The notes below the pieces were generated by a model. The model did no database searches. It was given only the letters and a program-made list of their open reading frames with translations, and had not been told where the DNA came from. A DNA stretch of 64,000 bases from Methylomonas sp. 11b (GTDB lineage: Bacteria; Pseudomonadota; Gammaproteobacteria; Methylococcales; Methylomonadaceae): NCBI RefSeq assembly GCF_000515215.1, contig NZ_KI911557.1:4335741-4399740 (forward strand), written 5' to 3'. Positions 18,701-25,639 of this stretch are shown piece by piece. Within the stretch, counting starts at the first letter, position 1. Each line of letters opens with the position of its first letter. A program made the translations under genes and the position numbers.

Positions 18701-19602
18701 GTGCGTCCGACGCGGGTGAGATCGGCGGCACCGTATTTAACGCTGTTGACCCCAGCGTTGCCGTCATCAATGGCAATCTCGACGAATAGTACCCGGTCGA
18801 CGCCGGCATTCACCTTATGCGACCATGTCAGCTGGCTGGTGTTGGTACTATCCGTAGATGTCACTGTGCCATTGGCAGTAACCGCCATCAAGCCAGTCCA
18901 TTCGCTTTGACCCGCCGCGCTGACTACAATTTCGGTTTCGACGTCGCCGCTTTGGTATTCGAGTAACCAGTCGCCACCCAAATCGGCACTACCGGTGGTA
19001 TCTTCCGACGCCGCGACTTCGGTATTGGTGATGCCGGACAGGTACTCGACAAAACTCTGGCCGAACTGCGTTTCAGCGACATTGCAGCCGTAAAGCAGAA
19101 TATCGCCGTTGGCGTTGAAGGAATCCCCCCAGGCGCTGATGTCGGTCTGGTTTTGAATCAAGGTGTCGAAGTTGAGCTGGCTATTGCCTAAATCCAGGCT
19201 GCCGTCGCTGCCGTGCGAGATAATGTGCACCGCGTCCAGATTGTCGCGCTCGGCCAGAATCTGTGTGATTTGTTGAATGCCGTTAGTGCTGCTGTCCAGC
19301 GTAATGATTTCCAGATTGCGGTCTGAAACGTCGCTGCTTTTGATGTCGTTTAATAGCGATTCGTAGCCCTGGACGCGGGTATCGACAAACACGATTTCAT
19401 TGCGGCTGGTCTCGCTGGCGCTGGTTTGCGTGGGGGGCTGTTGGGTGTCGGCGGGCGGTGTCGCGTTGGCGTAGGTCGCATTGGGGTCCATGAGTTGTTC
19501 GGTCAAAAGCCCCTCGATGCCGCCGGAGAACAGCTGTCGAGATTCCAACTCTTCCAGAATCGGTTTGGAGTGGTAGTGCTTGAGATGTGACTTTGAATTC
19601 AT
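9739..19602 (-). CDS. Giant DUF4347 / LEPR-XLL-type surface protein
   Basis: About 3,287 residues from the ATG at 19602; an ATG at 19662 would add 20 unremarkable residues. The N-terminus has a basic stretch, then LEELESRQLFSGG, resembling the LEPR-XLL motif of giant exported proteins, and no ordinary signal peptide. In order follow: DUF4347 (VFVDTRVQGYESLL...VHIISHGSDGSLDLG...LLYGCNVAET), two LamG-like lectin domains (FIGKHGNGG, FIGKSHWGG), many cadherin-like repeats joined by VNDAP linkers, a LREA segment opening a right-handed beta-helix of IGGT/GNVISGN/GNYIGTD repeats (about 13.9-15.4 kb), more cadherin-like repeats, and near the C-terminus a hydrophobic segment (IILGTSAGLTAGFVSWIL) with a basic tail. 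I infer a membrane-anchored adhesin. It is divergent from the putative export genes. Confidence 0.88.
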   Translation of the reverse strand: MNSKSHLKHYHSKPILEELESRQLFSGGIEGLLTEQLMDPNATYANATPPADTQQPPTQTSASETSRNEIVFVDTRVQGYESLLNDIKSSDVSDRNLEIITLDSSTNGIQQITQILAERDNLDAVHIISHGSDGSLDLGNSQLNFDTLIQNQTDISAWGDSFNANGDILLYGCNVAETQFGQSFVEYLSGITNTEVAASEDTTGSADLGGDWLLEYQSGDVETEIVVSAAGQSEWTGLMAVTANGTVTSTDSTNTSQLTWSHKVNAGVDRVLFVEIAIDDGNAGVNSVKYGAADLTRVGRTAANHAVEIWALVNPTEGTDNVFISFTGNTEAAAGASTFNGVNQSTPYYTYAGNTGTTGLLGGSGTVNVASATGDLVIDVQYWKAISADTTGTGQTSQWTSSSLLSTAKAGSSVAEGASSVTMSGSALLAADWSIGAVSVKASINIAPMNTVPAAQTTNEDTAKVFSSANGNAITIADADAGGANNEITLTVTNGTLTLAGTTGLTFLAGDGTADSTMTLRGSASAINTALNGLSFTPTAEYIGSATLTLTTKDSVLLSLDIDTGLLGRYAFENTGTLGTDSSPAAGYAGSVINGIAVSDATRGNALSLAGDGYLQTTGLYGQPSSVTLAAWVNLTSADTGGAEVISLGDNVVLRLDAGGKIKGSYVDSGTFRFTETATTLAGTGWHHVAYTIDSAAHTQTVYIDDVAVASTAYTTSIAYSQGSNSFIGKHGNGGTTYDFNGKIDDARVYNRALTTAEIATLAKDLTLTDTDTVAITVAAVNDAPNDLYSINGVAESDLVGVYGFNNLANLGRDDAGNNAPITFYGNPGQTTGPSGSGALELAGGTLGQYGDISGITTGGAMTFAASVKFDSTGDWQRVFDFGQTDSTGIGNIYVGREWNTNNLTFTIEKNGVYTYRATATNAITNGSWLHFAATVDATGNMNLYVNGNLAASTTGVALETGVRSNNFIGKSHWGGDAAFDGAIDNFVIANGVMSAANVAALYQQTTGFTVAENSANGTVVGTVVGFDVDASANPTYSLTDSAGGRFALGIDGTISVADGSRLDFETASSHIITVRVTDAGGASYDENFTIQLLNVNEAPIISGIEGTALAYTENGPATAVTSTLVLSDVDSANLAGATVQISGNYASGQDVLAFTDQNGITGSWNASTGTLTLSGSATVAQYQTALRSITYENTSDAPSTASRTVSFSVTDGTTASNVTTRSIAVTAINDAPVNSLPTNSYTAINTSKTFSSANGNALQIADVDAASSSVQLTLSISHGSLSLASTTGMTLVSGANGSGSMTYSGTVAVINTAMNSGLTFTPDSNYRGLAKLTMTTNDQGNTGTGSALTDTDSLDVHVGAIVVTNTSDTINASANTSSISALIASDGGDGISLREAIAAANNTAGPNYIYFGISGSSVHTINLTSALTITSTIVLDATSDDSFSANGSRPAIVLNGTGNIQNGIQLYGGSDGSTICGLVIQNFAGTGIEISGSNGNTVAGNWIGLNAAGTGAAGNSAGIGIWNSANNIIGGSSAADRNVISGNTGIGIGLSTDNGSATGNQIKGNYIGTDVTGANAVGNANQGIWVNAAGNSIGGTMAGEGNVISGTTNWVGIQLEAPASNTLVAGNLIGLNAAGTAAIANAAGGIYVQSANNTIGGTTAAARNVISGNNGSGITLTGSSATGNVITGDYIGTDISGTVDLGNANSGITIESAGNTIGGTAIGAGNLISGNNYSGIFINGESADNTVIQGNYIGTDISGNAGLANSWDGISVIGGADNTVIGGTTVAARNIIAGNTEAGVYISDSGTTGTVVQGNYIGVSTDGVTALGNGMQGVAIENSATSSLIGGTAAGAGNIIANNDVGITVVGGSSSNVFLQNSIYDNTRLGIDLGDDGVTVNDTGDVDTGPNSLLNTMLLTRAAVNGTNLTLSGTFNGAANSYYRIEVFSDATASGEGRTYLNALNMAVGSSGIVNIQFNFSDARLATGQYLTVTATRTDSSYSTFYETSEFSNAIVAETPNSAPVGQDHTITATEDTAYTFTTADFPFTDVDGNNLSQVWIESLPASGTLYLNGVAVQELDAISAADIQSGKLTYTPATNSTAATSFLFSIVDDGSSYGGGQTLDSTANTLTINITAVNDAPVFANLNGAPTFIENGSAVVLDADVTLFDAELSGTNNFNGSTLTLARHGGANAEDALAFDGITVTVSGADVYVGGVQVGTYTFTGGQMEITFGANATNARINSLMRNTVYWNWSDTPPASVQIDWTFSDVNAGAQGSGGALTTSGSTTVSINAVNDAPVINVVSARTTNEDVVKRFSAWIGNAITISDVDAGSANLEMTISAINGTVTLGGLSGLTFSVGDGAADTTMTFRGTLAAINTALDNIDYMPDPNYSGPGGMEFTLNDLGNTGTGGGLVATATQVITVNPVNDAPTATITPASYSATEQTSLTLHGTGLSIADVDAGSSSVQATVSVVSGTLTASAGTTGVTVSGAGTSSITLTGSLSQINDLLAGNASGSLSYIINSDTPPASDTLTLSVNDQGNTGSGGALTGFDVATINITAVNDAPVNTVYGEGTSVPEDSVIQMLGSVVISDVDSGSGTVTTTLSVSAAAGVFSATSGGGVTISGSGTNSLVLSGDIASINTYFASAATAPIFTATADYNGAVSFTVVTTDNGNSGSGGALSDSDTIGGSISAVADIANDGVTTNEDTPVTFDPLANDTFENSGRYISAIDGINISSGQTVAITDGNVTLNANGTLTFTPTANSNGATSFSYSVTSGGATETAAVSVTVNPVNDAPVLSFATGNVSYPENAGAVILAPNATVTDADLTNFDGGQMVIEFSANGQAEDRLSIRNQGTASGQIGLSGNDVTYSGVVIGSFTGGSDGATPLVISFNSNASVAAVQALGRNISYQNISDAPSSLVRTLQGYVTDGDGGTSNVVSGTLSITASNDAPIISSANLTLNEGETVTLSAANFGVTDPDNASFTYTVSSVSGGYFQLTSAAGTPITNFTTAQLSAGQVQFVDDGNEVAPNFDVTVSDGSASSTTMAASIDYSASNDTTNTLRDIITYNQKNGLNDKNQGDNAQTNISASHHVPTDQFAVVVDLNTPIEQLTRQPGRDNQATGNRFILEPSAWINDGNSPRLSGLIDTNKNEQQRSSENSRKYHFQSRIPLVEEYRIDSQTALSEQEEMEFWNRLENIRKQMSDPTVVADANPVNIKIILGTSAGLTAGFVSWILRAGSLMASFMSTVPLLKRFDPLPIMRSVKKSRPAKDHEANELDSVSSQSEDTR

Positions 19603-19971
19603 GGGCGTTGAAATTTGCAGTTTGACCGATGTGCATGGAACGCCGTTGGCACCGGATGCCATAGATGTTGCTAGAGTTTAGCGACTTCGCTTTAATTATT
19701 CTGTGATTGCAACAAATAATCCGCAATAGAACACAGATAAGCGTACTCAAAATGTGCAGTGGTTAAGTGTCGGAGGGTGTATGGAAAAAATGGAGAGCTT
19801 GTGGCTTTTATTAGCCCCACCCTTAAATACCATCACCCCTCGAAGAGCAAACCAGCTTGGGTTTCGACGACCTCAGCCCGAACGGAATACCGGTAGTTTC
19901 CCTACTACAGCTCCGGTTTCCGTTCTATACTTCCGCTTGATTTAAACACTGTCTAATTTGGAGGGACGCCC
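19603..19971. promoter_or_regulatory. Divergent control region between giant protein and export genes
   Basis: This non-coding stretch should hold the promoters of both divergent transcription units. Its right part, read as the leader of the HDOD gene, contains a strong hairpin (separate entry). I could not identify convincing -35/-10 elements or a known riboswitch. Confidence 0.4.
19880..19925 (+). promoter_or_regulatory. Long leader hairpin upstream of the HDOD-export operon
   Basis: GAACGGAATACCGG at 19880-19893 pairs with CCGGTTTCCGTTC at 19913-19925 with one bulged base, enclosing a loop that itself holds TAG...CTA. No T-run follows, so it is not a simple terminator. It lies about 46 bases before the TTG start at 19972 and may be a structured 5' leader. 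Confidence 0.5.
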
Positions 19972-20838
19972 TTGCTTGATCCTGTCAAGATCAATTCGCA
20001 AGCAGATTTGATCGAACACACCTTGCAAGAAATCAAAGGTTTGGTTTCCTTGCCCGAGGTATATCAGAAAGTTAGAAATTTGATCGACGATCCCCATTCG
20101 GATATCGAGCACTTTGTCGAAGTTGTGGCCAGCGATCCCAATTTAACCGTCGCCGTGTTAAGAGTTGCCAACAGTGCTTTTTTTGGTTTTCCAGGCAAAA
20201 TCGACAGCTTGAGTCGGGCGGTCAGCATGCTGGGCATAGGGCAGCTACATGACTTGGTGCTGGCTACCTCGGCGATTGCCTCGTTAAAATTGCCCAATGA
20301 CATCATGCCGCTGAAGACATTTTGGCGGTTCAGCTTGTTCTCGGCGGTGCTGACCCGGTTGTTGGCAAGCCAGCTAAAAATCCCCAAGAGCGAACGCCTG
20401 TTTGTGATTGGTTTGTTATATGAGATAGGGCATCTGGTGCTTTACGCAAAGCACTCTGAGTTGGCGAAGCGCGCGATGGAACTTTCCCGGAATAACCAGG
20501 AAATGCTGCACATCTCTGAACAAAAGCTGTTAGGCATGCATTACGGGGAGATCGGTGCCAAGTTGATGGCGCAATGGTGTTTGCCGGCGCATTTTCAAGA
20601 TATCGTGCATTATCAGCCCACCCCTGACCTTGCCCCGGAGCAGCGCAGGGAAACCGCTCTGCTGCATCTGGTGCGGGCTTGTGCCGAAAAATCTATATTC
20701 GGACATATCAGCGCAATCGAGCAGAGCGTATCCAGGGACATTTGGGATATTTTGCAACTCAACCCCGAACAGTTGGACGACACTGTCGAACAAGCCTTAA
20801 AAGCCGCGACTGAGATGGAAAAGCTCATGTTCAACTGA
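19972..20838 (+). CDS. HDOD-domain protein, first copy
   Basis: 288 residues. The TTG start at 19972 has a good GGAGGG ribosome-binding site at 19960-19965. The HDOD core is clear: LVSLPEVYQKVRNLIDDP, then ASDPNLTVAVLRVANSAFFGFPGKIDSLSRAVSMLGIGQLHDLVLA, and later FVIGLLYEIGHLVLY. HDOD domains are HD-related output modules that usually lack full hydrolase metal sites and take part in signalling. The protein is HDOD alone, with no receiver or GGDEF domain. It opens a tight run of genes ending in a SecA paralogue, so a regulatory or assembly role in that system is inferred. Confidence 0.85.
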   Translation: MLDPVKINSQADLIEHTLQEIKGLVSLPEVYQKVRNLIDDPHSDIEHFVEVVASDPNLTVAVLRVANSAFFGFPGKIDSLSRAVSMLGIGQLHDLVLATSAIASLKLPNDIMPLKTFWRFSLFSAVLTRLLASQLKIPKSERLFVIGLLYEIGHLVLYAKHSELAKRAMELSRNNQEMLHISEQKLLGMHYGEIGAKLMAQWCLPAHFQDIVHYQPTPDLAPEQRRETALLHLVRACAEKSIFGHISAIEQSVSRDIWDILQLNPEQLDDTVEQALKAATEMEKLMFN

Positions 20839-20844
20839 TCCCGT

Positions 20845-21735
20845 ATGAAAGCCGAACAACAATTCCTTTGCGATTTGGCCGAAAAAATTTCGATGCCCGA
20901 GGTGTATCTGAAAATCAGGCGGTTACTGGAAAAGCCGGATGCCAGAATCCGCGATTATGTCGCCGTGCTGCAAACCGATTCGATGCTGACAATTCGCATA
21001 ATCCGCATGGCCAACAGCAACTTCTTTGGTTTTAATCGCAAAGCCGACGATCTTTACGATGCAATCAGCCTGATAGGCACCATCCAGTTGCATGATTTGC
21101 TGTTGAGCAGTCTGTGCATGCGCACGTTTTGCAATATTCCCGGCGCGGTTCTGGACTTGAAAGAGTTCTGGTTGCACGCCATCGAATGCGGCATTGCCTG
21201 CCGCACTCTGGCTAAGCTGGCCGGACTGCCTGCTGGACATCGCTTTTTTGCCCTAGGCCTGTTACTGGAAATCGGCCACGCCGCGATGTTTGTCAAAGCT
21301 CCGGAACAGGCGCTGAACGCATTAATGGCAAGCCGGGAGGAGGGCTTGCCGATTGACGAGCAGGAACGGCTGGTGTTTGGTTTTGACTATTGCCAGTTGG
21401 GCTCGGAGCTGATGCGCTTATGGCATTTACCCGAGGTGTATTCGCACATCATCGGTCACCACCTGCACCCCGAACGTACCGATCCGCATTATCGCAACGA
21501 AACCTATCTGATTTACTTGGCTCAGCAAGTGTTTGCCGAACCGGAGCAATTTAATAAAGTGCTCAGCGGTCTAAAGGATAGCCATCAACAATTTGCGGCT
21601 ATCCCCAGCAATTTGAAAGACCTGGTCAGTCAAGAAATAGCCTCCCATCTCGATGAAATATTTTTGATGTTGTGTCCGCAGAATATTGTTCTGAATTCTG
21701 CCAGCCAGGACGAGGTTTTCTGCCATGAGCATTAG
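20845..21735 (+). CDS. HDOD-domain protein, second copy
   Basis: 296 residues, paralogous to the preceding gene and starting 6 bases after it. Motifs align: KISMPEVYLKIRRLLEKP, TDSMLTIRIIRMANSNFFGFNRKADDLYDAISLIGTIQLHDLLL and FALGLLLEIGHAAMFV. The pair probably arose by tandem duplication and may form a heterodimer. It overlaps the start of the next gene (GAF-HlyD) by 11 bases, showing translational coupling with the export genes. Catalytic residues of true HD phosphohydrolases are not obvious. Function inferred from context only. Confidence 0.85.
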   Translation: MKAEQQFLCDLAEKISMPEVYLKIRRLLEKPDARIRDYVAVLQTDSMLTIRIIRMANSNFFGFNRKADDLYDAISLIGTIQLHDLLLSSLCMRTFCNIPGAVLDLKEFWLHAIECGIACRTLAKLAGLPAGHRFFALGLLLEIGHAAMFVKAPEQALNALMASREEGLPIDEQERLVFGFDYCQLGSELMRLWHLPEVYSHIIGHHLHPERTDPHYRNETYLIYLAQQVFAEPEQFNKVLSGLKDSHQQFAAIPSNLKDLVSQEIASHLDEIFLMLCPQNIVLNSASQDEVFCHEH

Positions 21736-23473
21736 ATTTGCCCAACAGTGGCTGGACATTGTCTGCCGGATTGTGACGCAAACTCAGGCTGCGGTATTGA
21801 TGGTGAGCGATACGGATGGCAAAGCACTGCGGCTGTTGGCGAAATGGCCGGAGAACATCGCCGATGCTGCCGAGTTGTCCGCTATTTGCAAACTTGTGCT
21901 GGAGAAAAATCAACCAAGTTGCGTTCCCAACGTAGTACAGGCCGATCAACGCCATTACGACTTCTTCGGTCTCCCGGTATTTGACGGTTCTGTACTACTG
22001 GGCGTGATTGCGCTCAAACTTGAGCATGCCCTTACTGATCGGCGAGAGGCTGTTTTTGCCATGCTGGAGCAGAGCGTGGAGTGGTGGCGTTTGGCGCAAG
22101 GCCGTTTGCAGCAGAACGATGATTTTTACAGCTTCGTAGTGGGTTTGCTGGCGGCTTGTTTTGAGCAACACAGTTATCGCGAGGTTTTGATTAGCCTGGG
22201 TACCGAACTGACGCGCATGCTGAGTTGTGATCGGGTTGCCATCGGCGAATTCAAAGACAACTACAGCACGGTAGTGGCGATTTCCAATAATGCGCAATTC
22301 GACCAGCAAGCCAATCTGTTGCAAAAAATCGCCGACGCGATGGACGAAGCCATTGAACAGGATAGTGTTGTGGTGGTTCCCGATGTCAAATCGGTCGCCA
22401 TTCAGCGTGCCCATCAGGAAATTGTCCGCAAGTACGGCTATGGTTCATTGCTGACCATACCTATGCTGCATGGCGGTGAGTTTATTGGCGCGGTTACCCT
22501 GCTGCGCGGCGAAGAACAGTCGTTTGATAAGGAAGCCGTTCTACTTTGCCAACAAGCCTTGGCACTGCTCTCGCCCTATCTGGCCTTAAAAAAACTCGAC
22601 GAACAAGCGTTGTCGGTAAAAATCGGCATCAAGCTTAAACAACGGCTAGCCGAACTGTTGGGCGTGAAGCAATTTAAAGTGAAGTTGACGGTTCTGGGTT
22701 TGGTGTTGTTTTTGTCGATCTCCGCCCTGTTGCGCGGTGATTTCCGCCTGACGGCAGACGCGGTGTTGGAAGGCAAAATTCAGCGGGTGGTGGCTGCGCC
22801 GATAGCCGGTTTTTTGCAATCGGCGGCGGTACGGGCCGGCGATACGGTGCGACAAGGCGAATTGATGGCTAGTTTGGACGACGCGGAACTGCAATTGGAG
22901 CTAAACAAACTGGATGGGCAGCTGCAAAAATTCCGCCGCGAGTACCGCGAAGCCCTGTCCGGCGGCGATCTGGTTAAAGTCCGGGTCATCAGCGCGCAAA
23001 TCGATCAGGCCGACGCGGAAATGGAGCTGACGCGTCAGCAGTTGCAGAAGATCAATTTAGCCGCGCCGTTCGATGGTGTGGTGATTGAAGGCGATTTGAG
23101 TCAGAAACTCGGCTCACCGGTCGAACGCGGCGAAATCCTGTTCAAAATCGCCCCGTTGGAGGGCTACCGTATCATTTTGAAAGTGGATGAAAGTTTGATT
23201 TCCTATGTGCAGGAGGGCCAAAAAGGCGCCTTGGTGTTGGCCAGCATGCCCAGCCAGACCTTCCCACTACAGGTGCAAAAGATTACCGCAGTCGCCAAAA
23301 CCGATAGTGGCAAAAATATCTTCCGCGTCGAAGCCAGTCTGGAAAACGCGCCTGAGCTACTAAGGCCAGGCATGGAGGGCATAGGCAAAATCGCGGCCGG
23401 TCGGGCCAGTTTGCTATGGATCTGGAGCCACGACATGCTGGCTTGGTTGCGTTTGTGGATTTGGTCGTGGTGA
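21725..23473 (+). CDS. GAF-GAF-TM-HlyD membrane fusion adaptor
   Basis: 582 residues. Two GAF-like sensor domains (about 10-115 and 145-280; the second contains LTRMLSCDRVAIGEF and SLLTIPMLHGGEFIGAVTLL) lie before a single membrane segment (about 319-337). A periplasmic HlyD/RND-type adaptor follows: a lipoyl half (VVAAPIAGFLQSAAVRAGDTVRQGELMASLD), a coiled hairpin (about 390-440), the return half (INLAAPFDGVVIEGDLSQKLGSPVERGEILF) and a beta-barrel region. Adaptors normally bridge inner-membrane pumps to outer-membrane channels. Cytoplasmic GAF sensors on one are unusual and imply ligand-gated export. The C-terminus is Trp-rich (LLWIWSHDMLAWLRLWIWSW). It overlaps the HDOD gene upstream. Confidence 0.85.
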   Translation: MSIRFAQQWLDIVCRIVTQTQAAVLMVSDTDGKALRLLAKWPENIADAAELSAICKLVLEKNQPSCVPNVVQADQRHYDFFGLPVFDGSVLLGVIALKLEHALTDRREAVFAMLEQSVEWWRLAQGRLQQNDDFYSFVVGLLAACFEQHSYREVLISLGTELTRMLSCDRVAIGEFKDNYSTVVAISNNAQFDQQANLLQKIADAMDEAIEQDSVVVVPDVKSVAIQRAHQEIVRKYGYGSLLTIPMLHGGEFIGAVTLLRGEEQSFDKEAVLLCQQALALLSPYLALKKLDEQALSVKIGIKLKQRLAELLGVKQFKVKLTVLGLVLFLSISALLRGDFRLTADAVLEGKIQRVVAAPIAGFLQSAAVRAGDTVRQGELMASLDDAELQLELNKLDGQLQKFRREYREALSGGDLVKVRVISAQIDQADAEMELTRQQLQKINLAAPFDGVVIEGDLSQKLGSPVERGEILFKIAPLEGYRIILKVDESLISYVQEGQKGALVLASMPSQTFPLQVQKITAVAKTDSGKNIFRVEASLENAPELLRPGMEGIGKIAAGRASLLWIWSHDMLAWLRLWIWSW

Positions 23474-23494
23474 AACGAGGGCTGAGGCTGCGTC

Positions 23495-25639
23495 ATGGCT
23501 AACGAACTTTTCAGTCCGCATTGGTACCGAGTCGCTAAACTCAAGCCCAGGCTACACAGCCATATCGAGATCCATCGCCACGAGTATCGCGGCCTGATTT
23601 GGTACATCCTCGAAGACCCCAATACTGCCCGCCACCAGCGCTTTAACAGCCTGGCCTATCAGTTTATCGGGTTACTGGACGGCAAGTTAACGGTGCAAGG
23701 GATTGCCGACACTCTGAATCGCCAATTGGGTGATTACGCACCCAGCCAACAAGACCTCATTCAGTTGCTGGGGCAATTGCATCAGGCCGATTTGATCCAA
23801 ACCGACGCCTTGGTCAACACCGAAGAATTGTTCGAGCGTCAAGCCCGACTGAACAGCGCGAAAAGCAATCAGCGTTTGTTAAATCCACTGTCGTTGAAAT
23901 TACCGCTGTGGGATCCGGACGAGTTTCTCGGCAAACATGTGTCCAAAGTGGCTGGTTTGTACAGCGTTAAATTCGGCGTGGTCTGGCTGCTGGTCGTCGC
24001 GATCGCTTTGCTGCAAGCCGGAGCGAATTGGCAGGAAATCAGCCATCATTTCGAATTGAACGCCTTGGCCCCCTACAATTTTTTGATCATGTTCTTGCTG
24101 TACCCCCTCATCAAAGTCTTGCATGAATTGGGACATGGCTTTGCGATGAAGGTGAAAGGCGGCGAAGTGCATGAAATGGGCGTCAATTTTTTATTGTTTA
24201 TGCCGGTCCCTTACGTCAATGTCTCAGCCGCCAACCATCTGCGTAACAAATACGACCGGATGTTGATCAGCGCCGCCGGCATTTTGGTGGAAGGCTTTCT
24301 GGCCGCGCTCGGTTTATTCTTGTTTTTGAGCACCGAGACGGGCTTTGTCCAGGATATTGGTTTCGACATCCTGCTGACCGGTGGCGTGTCGTCGCTGTTT
24401 TTTAACGGCAACCCGCTATTGAAGTACGACGGCTATTACATTCTGGCCGATGCGCTCAGTATTCCTAATTTGTACCAGCGTTCAAGCCAAATCTGGGGCT
24501 TTTTGGCCCAGCGTTATTTGTTTGACTTGAAACAAGCGGTGTCCCCGGCCTCCGCGCCGGGCGAAACGGCTTGGTTTGTCATCTATAGTTTGGCGTCGCT
24601 GACTTACCGCCTGATGATGTTGTGGTTCGTCTGTGTCTATCTGACCGAAAAATTTTTCTCCTTGGGTGTCGTCGTCGCCTTGTTGATGGTGTCGTTGCAG
24701 ATAGTGTTACCGCTGTACAAGGCCATTCGTTTTGTGTTCACCAGCCCCAGCCTGGGTCGGAAACGAGATAAGGCGCTGCTGACTACGGCAGGGTTGGCCT
24801 TGTTTCTTGTTCTGGTTTTCGGTGCTTTGCCGATTCCGCATTACACCCTGGCCGAAGGCGTGGTCTGGCTGCCCGATGAAGCGTTGATCAAGGTCGAGCA
24901 AGAGGGTTTTATCGGCGAACTGTTGGTTAAATCCAATCAGTTTGTGAATCAGGGCGATGTCTTGCTGACTATGCATGACGATGCCTTAGAAACCAAAGCC
25001 AAGATCGCCCGCGCCAAAGTTGCCGAATTACAAAGCCAATATCGGGCGGAAAAAGAGTCGGATTTGGTGAAGGCGGAAATTTTGAAAGAATCGCTGCACG
25101 TTGCCGAATCCGAGCTGGATCAGTTGCACAAAAAAGCTGCTGCGATGACGATTAGCGCTGCCAAATCCGGCTACGTTTTATTGCCGGATGCCGACGACCT
25201 GACCGGTAGCTATTTGCGCCAAGGCGAATTGATCGGCTACATAATGGACCAACAGCCGCCGACGATCCGCATGGTGGTAACGCAAGACAATATTGGCCTG
25301 CTACGGCAAGGCAGCTCGGACATTAGCGTGCGTTTAGTTAGCGATCCCTATCGGGACTACCCGGCCCACATTATCAGGCTGGCGCCGGAAGCGACCAATA
25401 CGCTGCCCAGTCTGGCCCTGGCGACCACCGGCGGCGGCAAGATCCGCGTGAATACGGAAAACGAACAAGACATGCAAACCCTGCAAAAAATCTTTTTGGT
25501 CGATCTGGACTTCTCGCCGCCGAGCAATCTACCGATAGGCATGCGCGCCTATGTGCGGATCAACCATGGCGGCGAATCGGTTATGACCCAGGTCTACCGC
25601 CGAGTTCGCCAGGTATTTTTGCGGCAGTTCAATGTCTGA
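23495..25639 (+). CDS. PqqD-like / M50 zinc protease / lipoyl-domain membrane protein
   Basis: 714 residues. The N-terminal 100 residues look like a PqqD-type peptide-chaperone winged helix (FNSLAYQFIGLLDGKLTVQGIADTLNRQLG...LLGQLHQADLI). Membrane segments follow, with the site-2-protease zinc motif HELGH at 210-214 and the second metal region NPLLKYDGYY at about 306-315. More membrane helices come next, then a C-terminal HlyD-like periplasmic part (EQEGFIGELLVKSNQFVNQGDVLLTMHDD...SAAKSGYVLLPDADDL). M50 enzymes cut substrates within or near the membrane. With a SecA paralogue and adaptors beside it, processing or escort of the giant surface protein is a reasonable inference. It overlaps the secA-like gene by 8 bases. 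Confidence 0.85.
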   Translation: MANELFSPHWYRVAKLKPRLHSHIEIHRHEYRGLIWYILEDPNTARHQRFNSLAYQFIGLLDGKLTVQGIADTLNRQLGDYAPSQQDLIQLLGQLHQADLIQTDALVNTEELFERQARLNSAKSNQRLLNPLSLKLPLWDPDEFLGKHVSKVAGLYSVKFGVVWLLVVAIALLQAGANWQEISHHFELNALAPYNFLIMFLLYPLIKVLHELGHGFAMKVKGGEVHEMGVNFLLFMPVPYVNVSAANHLRNKYDRMLISAAGILVEGFLAALGLFLFLSTETGFVQDIGFDILLTGGVSSLFFNGNPLLKYDGYYILADALSIPNLYQRSSQIWGFLAQRYLFDLKQAVSPASAPGETAWFVIYSLASLTYRLMMLWFVCVYLTEKFFSLGVVVALLMVSLQIVLPLYKAIRFVFTSPSLGRKRDKALLTTAGLALFLVLVFGALPIPHYTLAEGVVWLPDEALIKVEQEGFIGELLVKSNQFVNQGDVLLTMHDDALETKAKIARAKVAELQSQYRAEKESDLVKAEILKESLHVAESELDQLHKKAAAMTISAAKSGYVLLPDADDLTGSYLRQGELIGYIMDQQPPTIRMVVTQDNIGLLRQGSSDISVRLVSDPYRDYPAHIIRLAPEATNTLPSLALATTGGGKIRVNTENEQDMQTLQKIFLVDLDFSPPSNLPIGMRAYVRINHGGESVMTQVYRRVRQVFLRQFNV

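Noticed and set aside
10396..18910. Many plus-strand open frames opposite the giant gene
   Set aside because: They are antisense shadows of a highly repetitive, GC-rich gene; their translations are low-complexity Val/Ala/Pro/Thr-rich and match no family.
19800..19971. Cyclic-di-GMP riboswitch in the leader of the HDOD operon
   Set aside because: A strong hairpin is present but I could not find the conserved core or tetraloop-receptor sequences of known c-di-GMP riboswitches.
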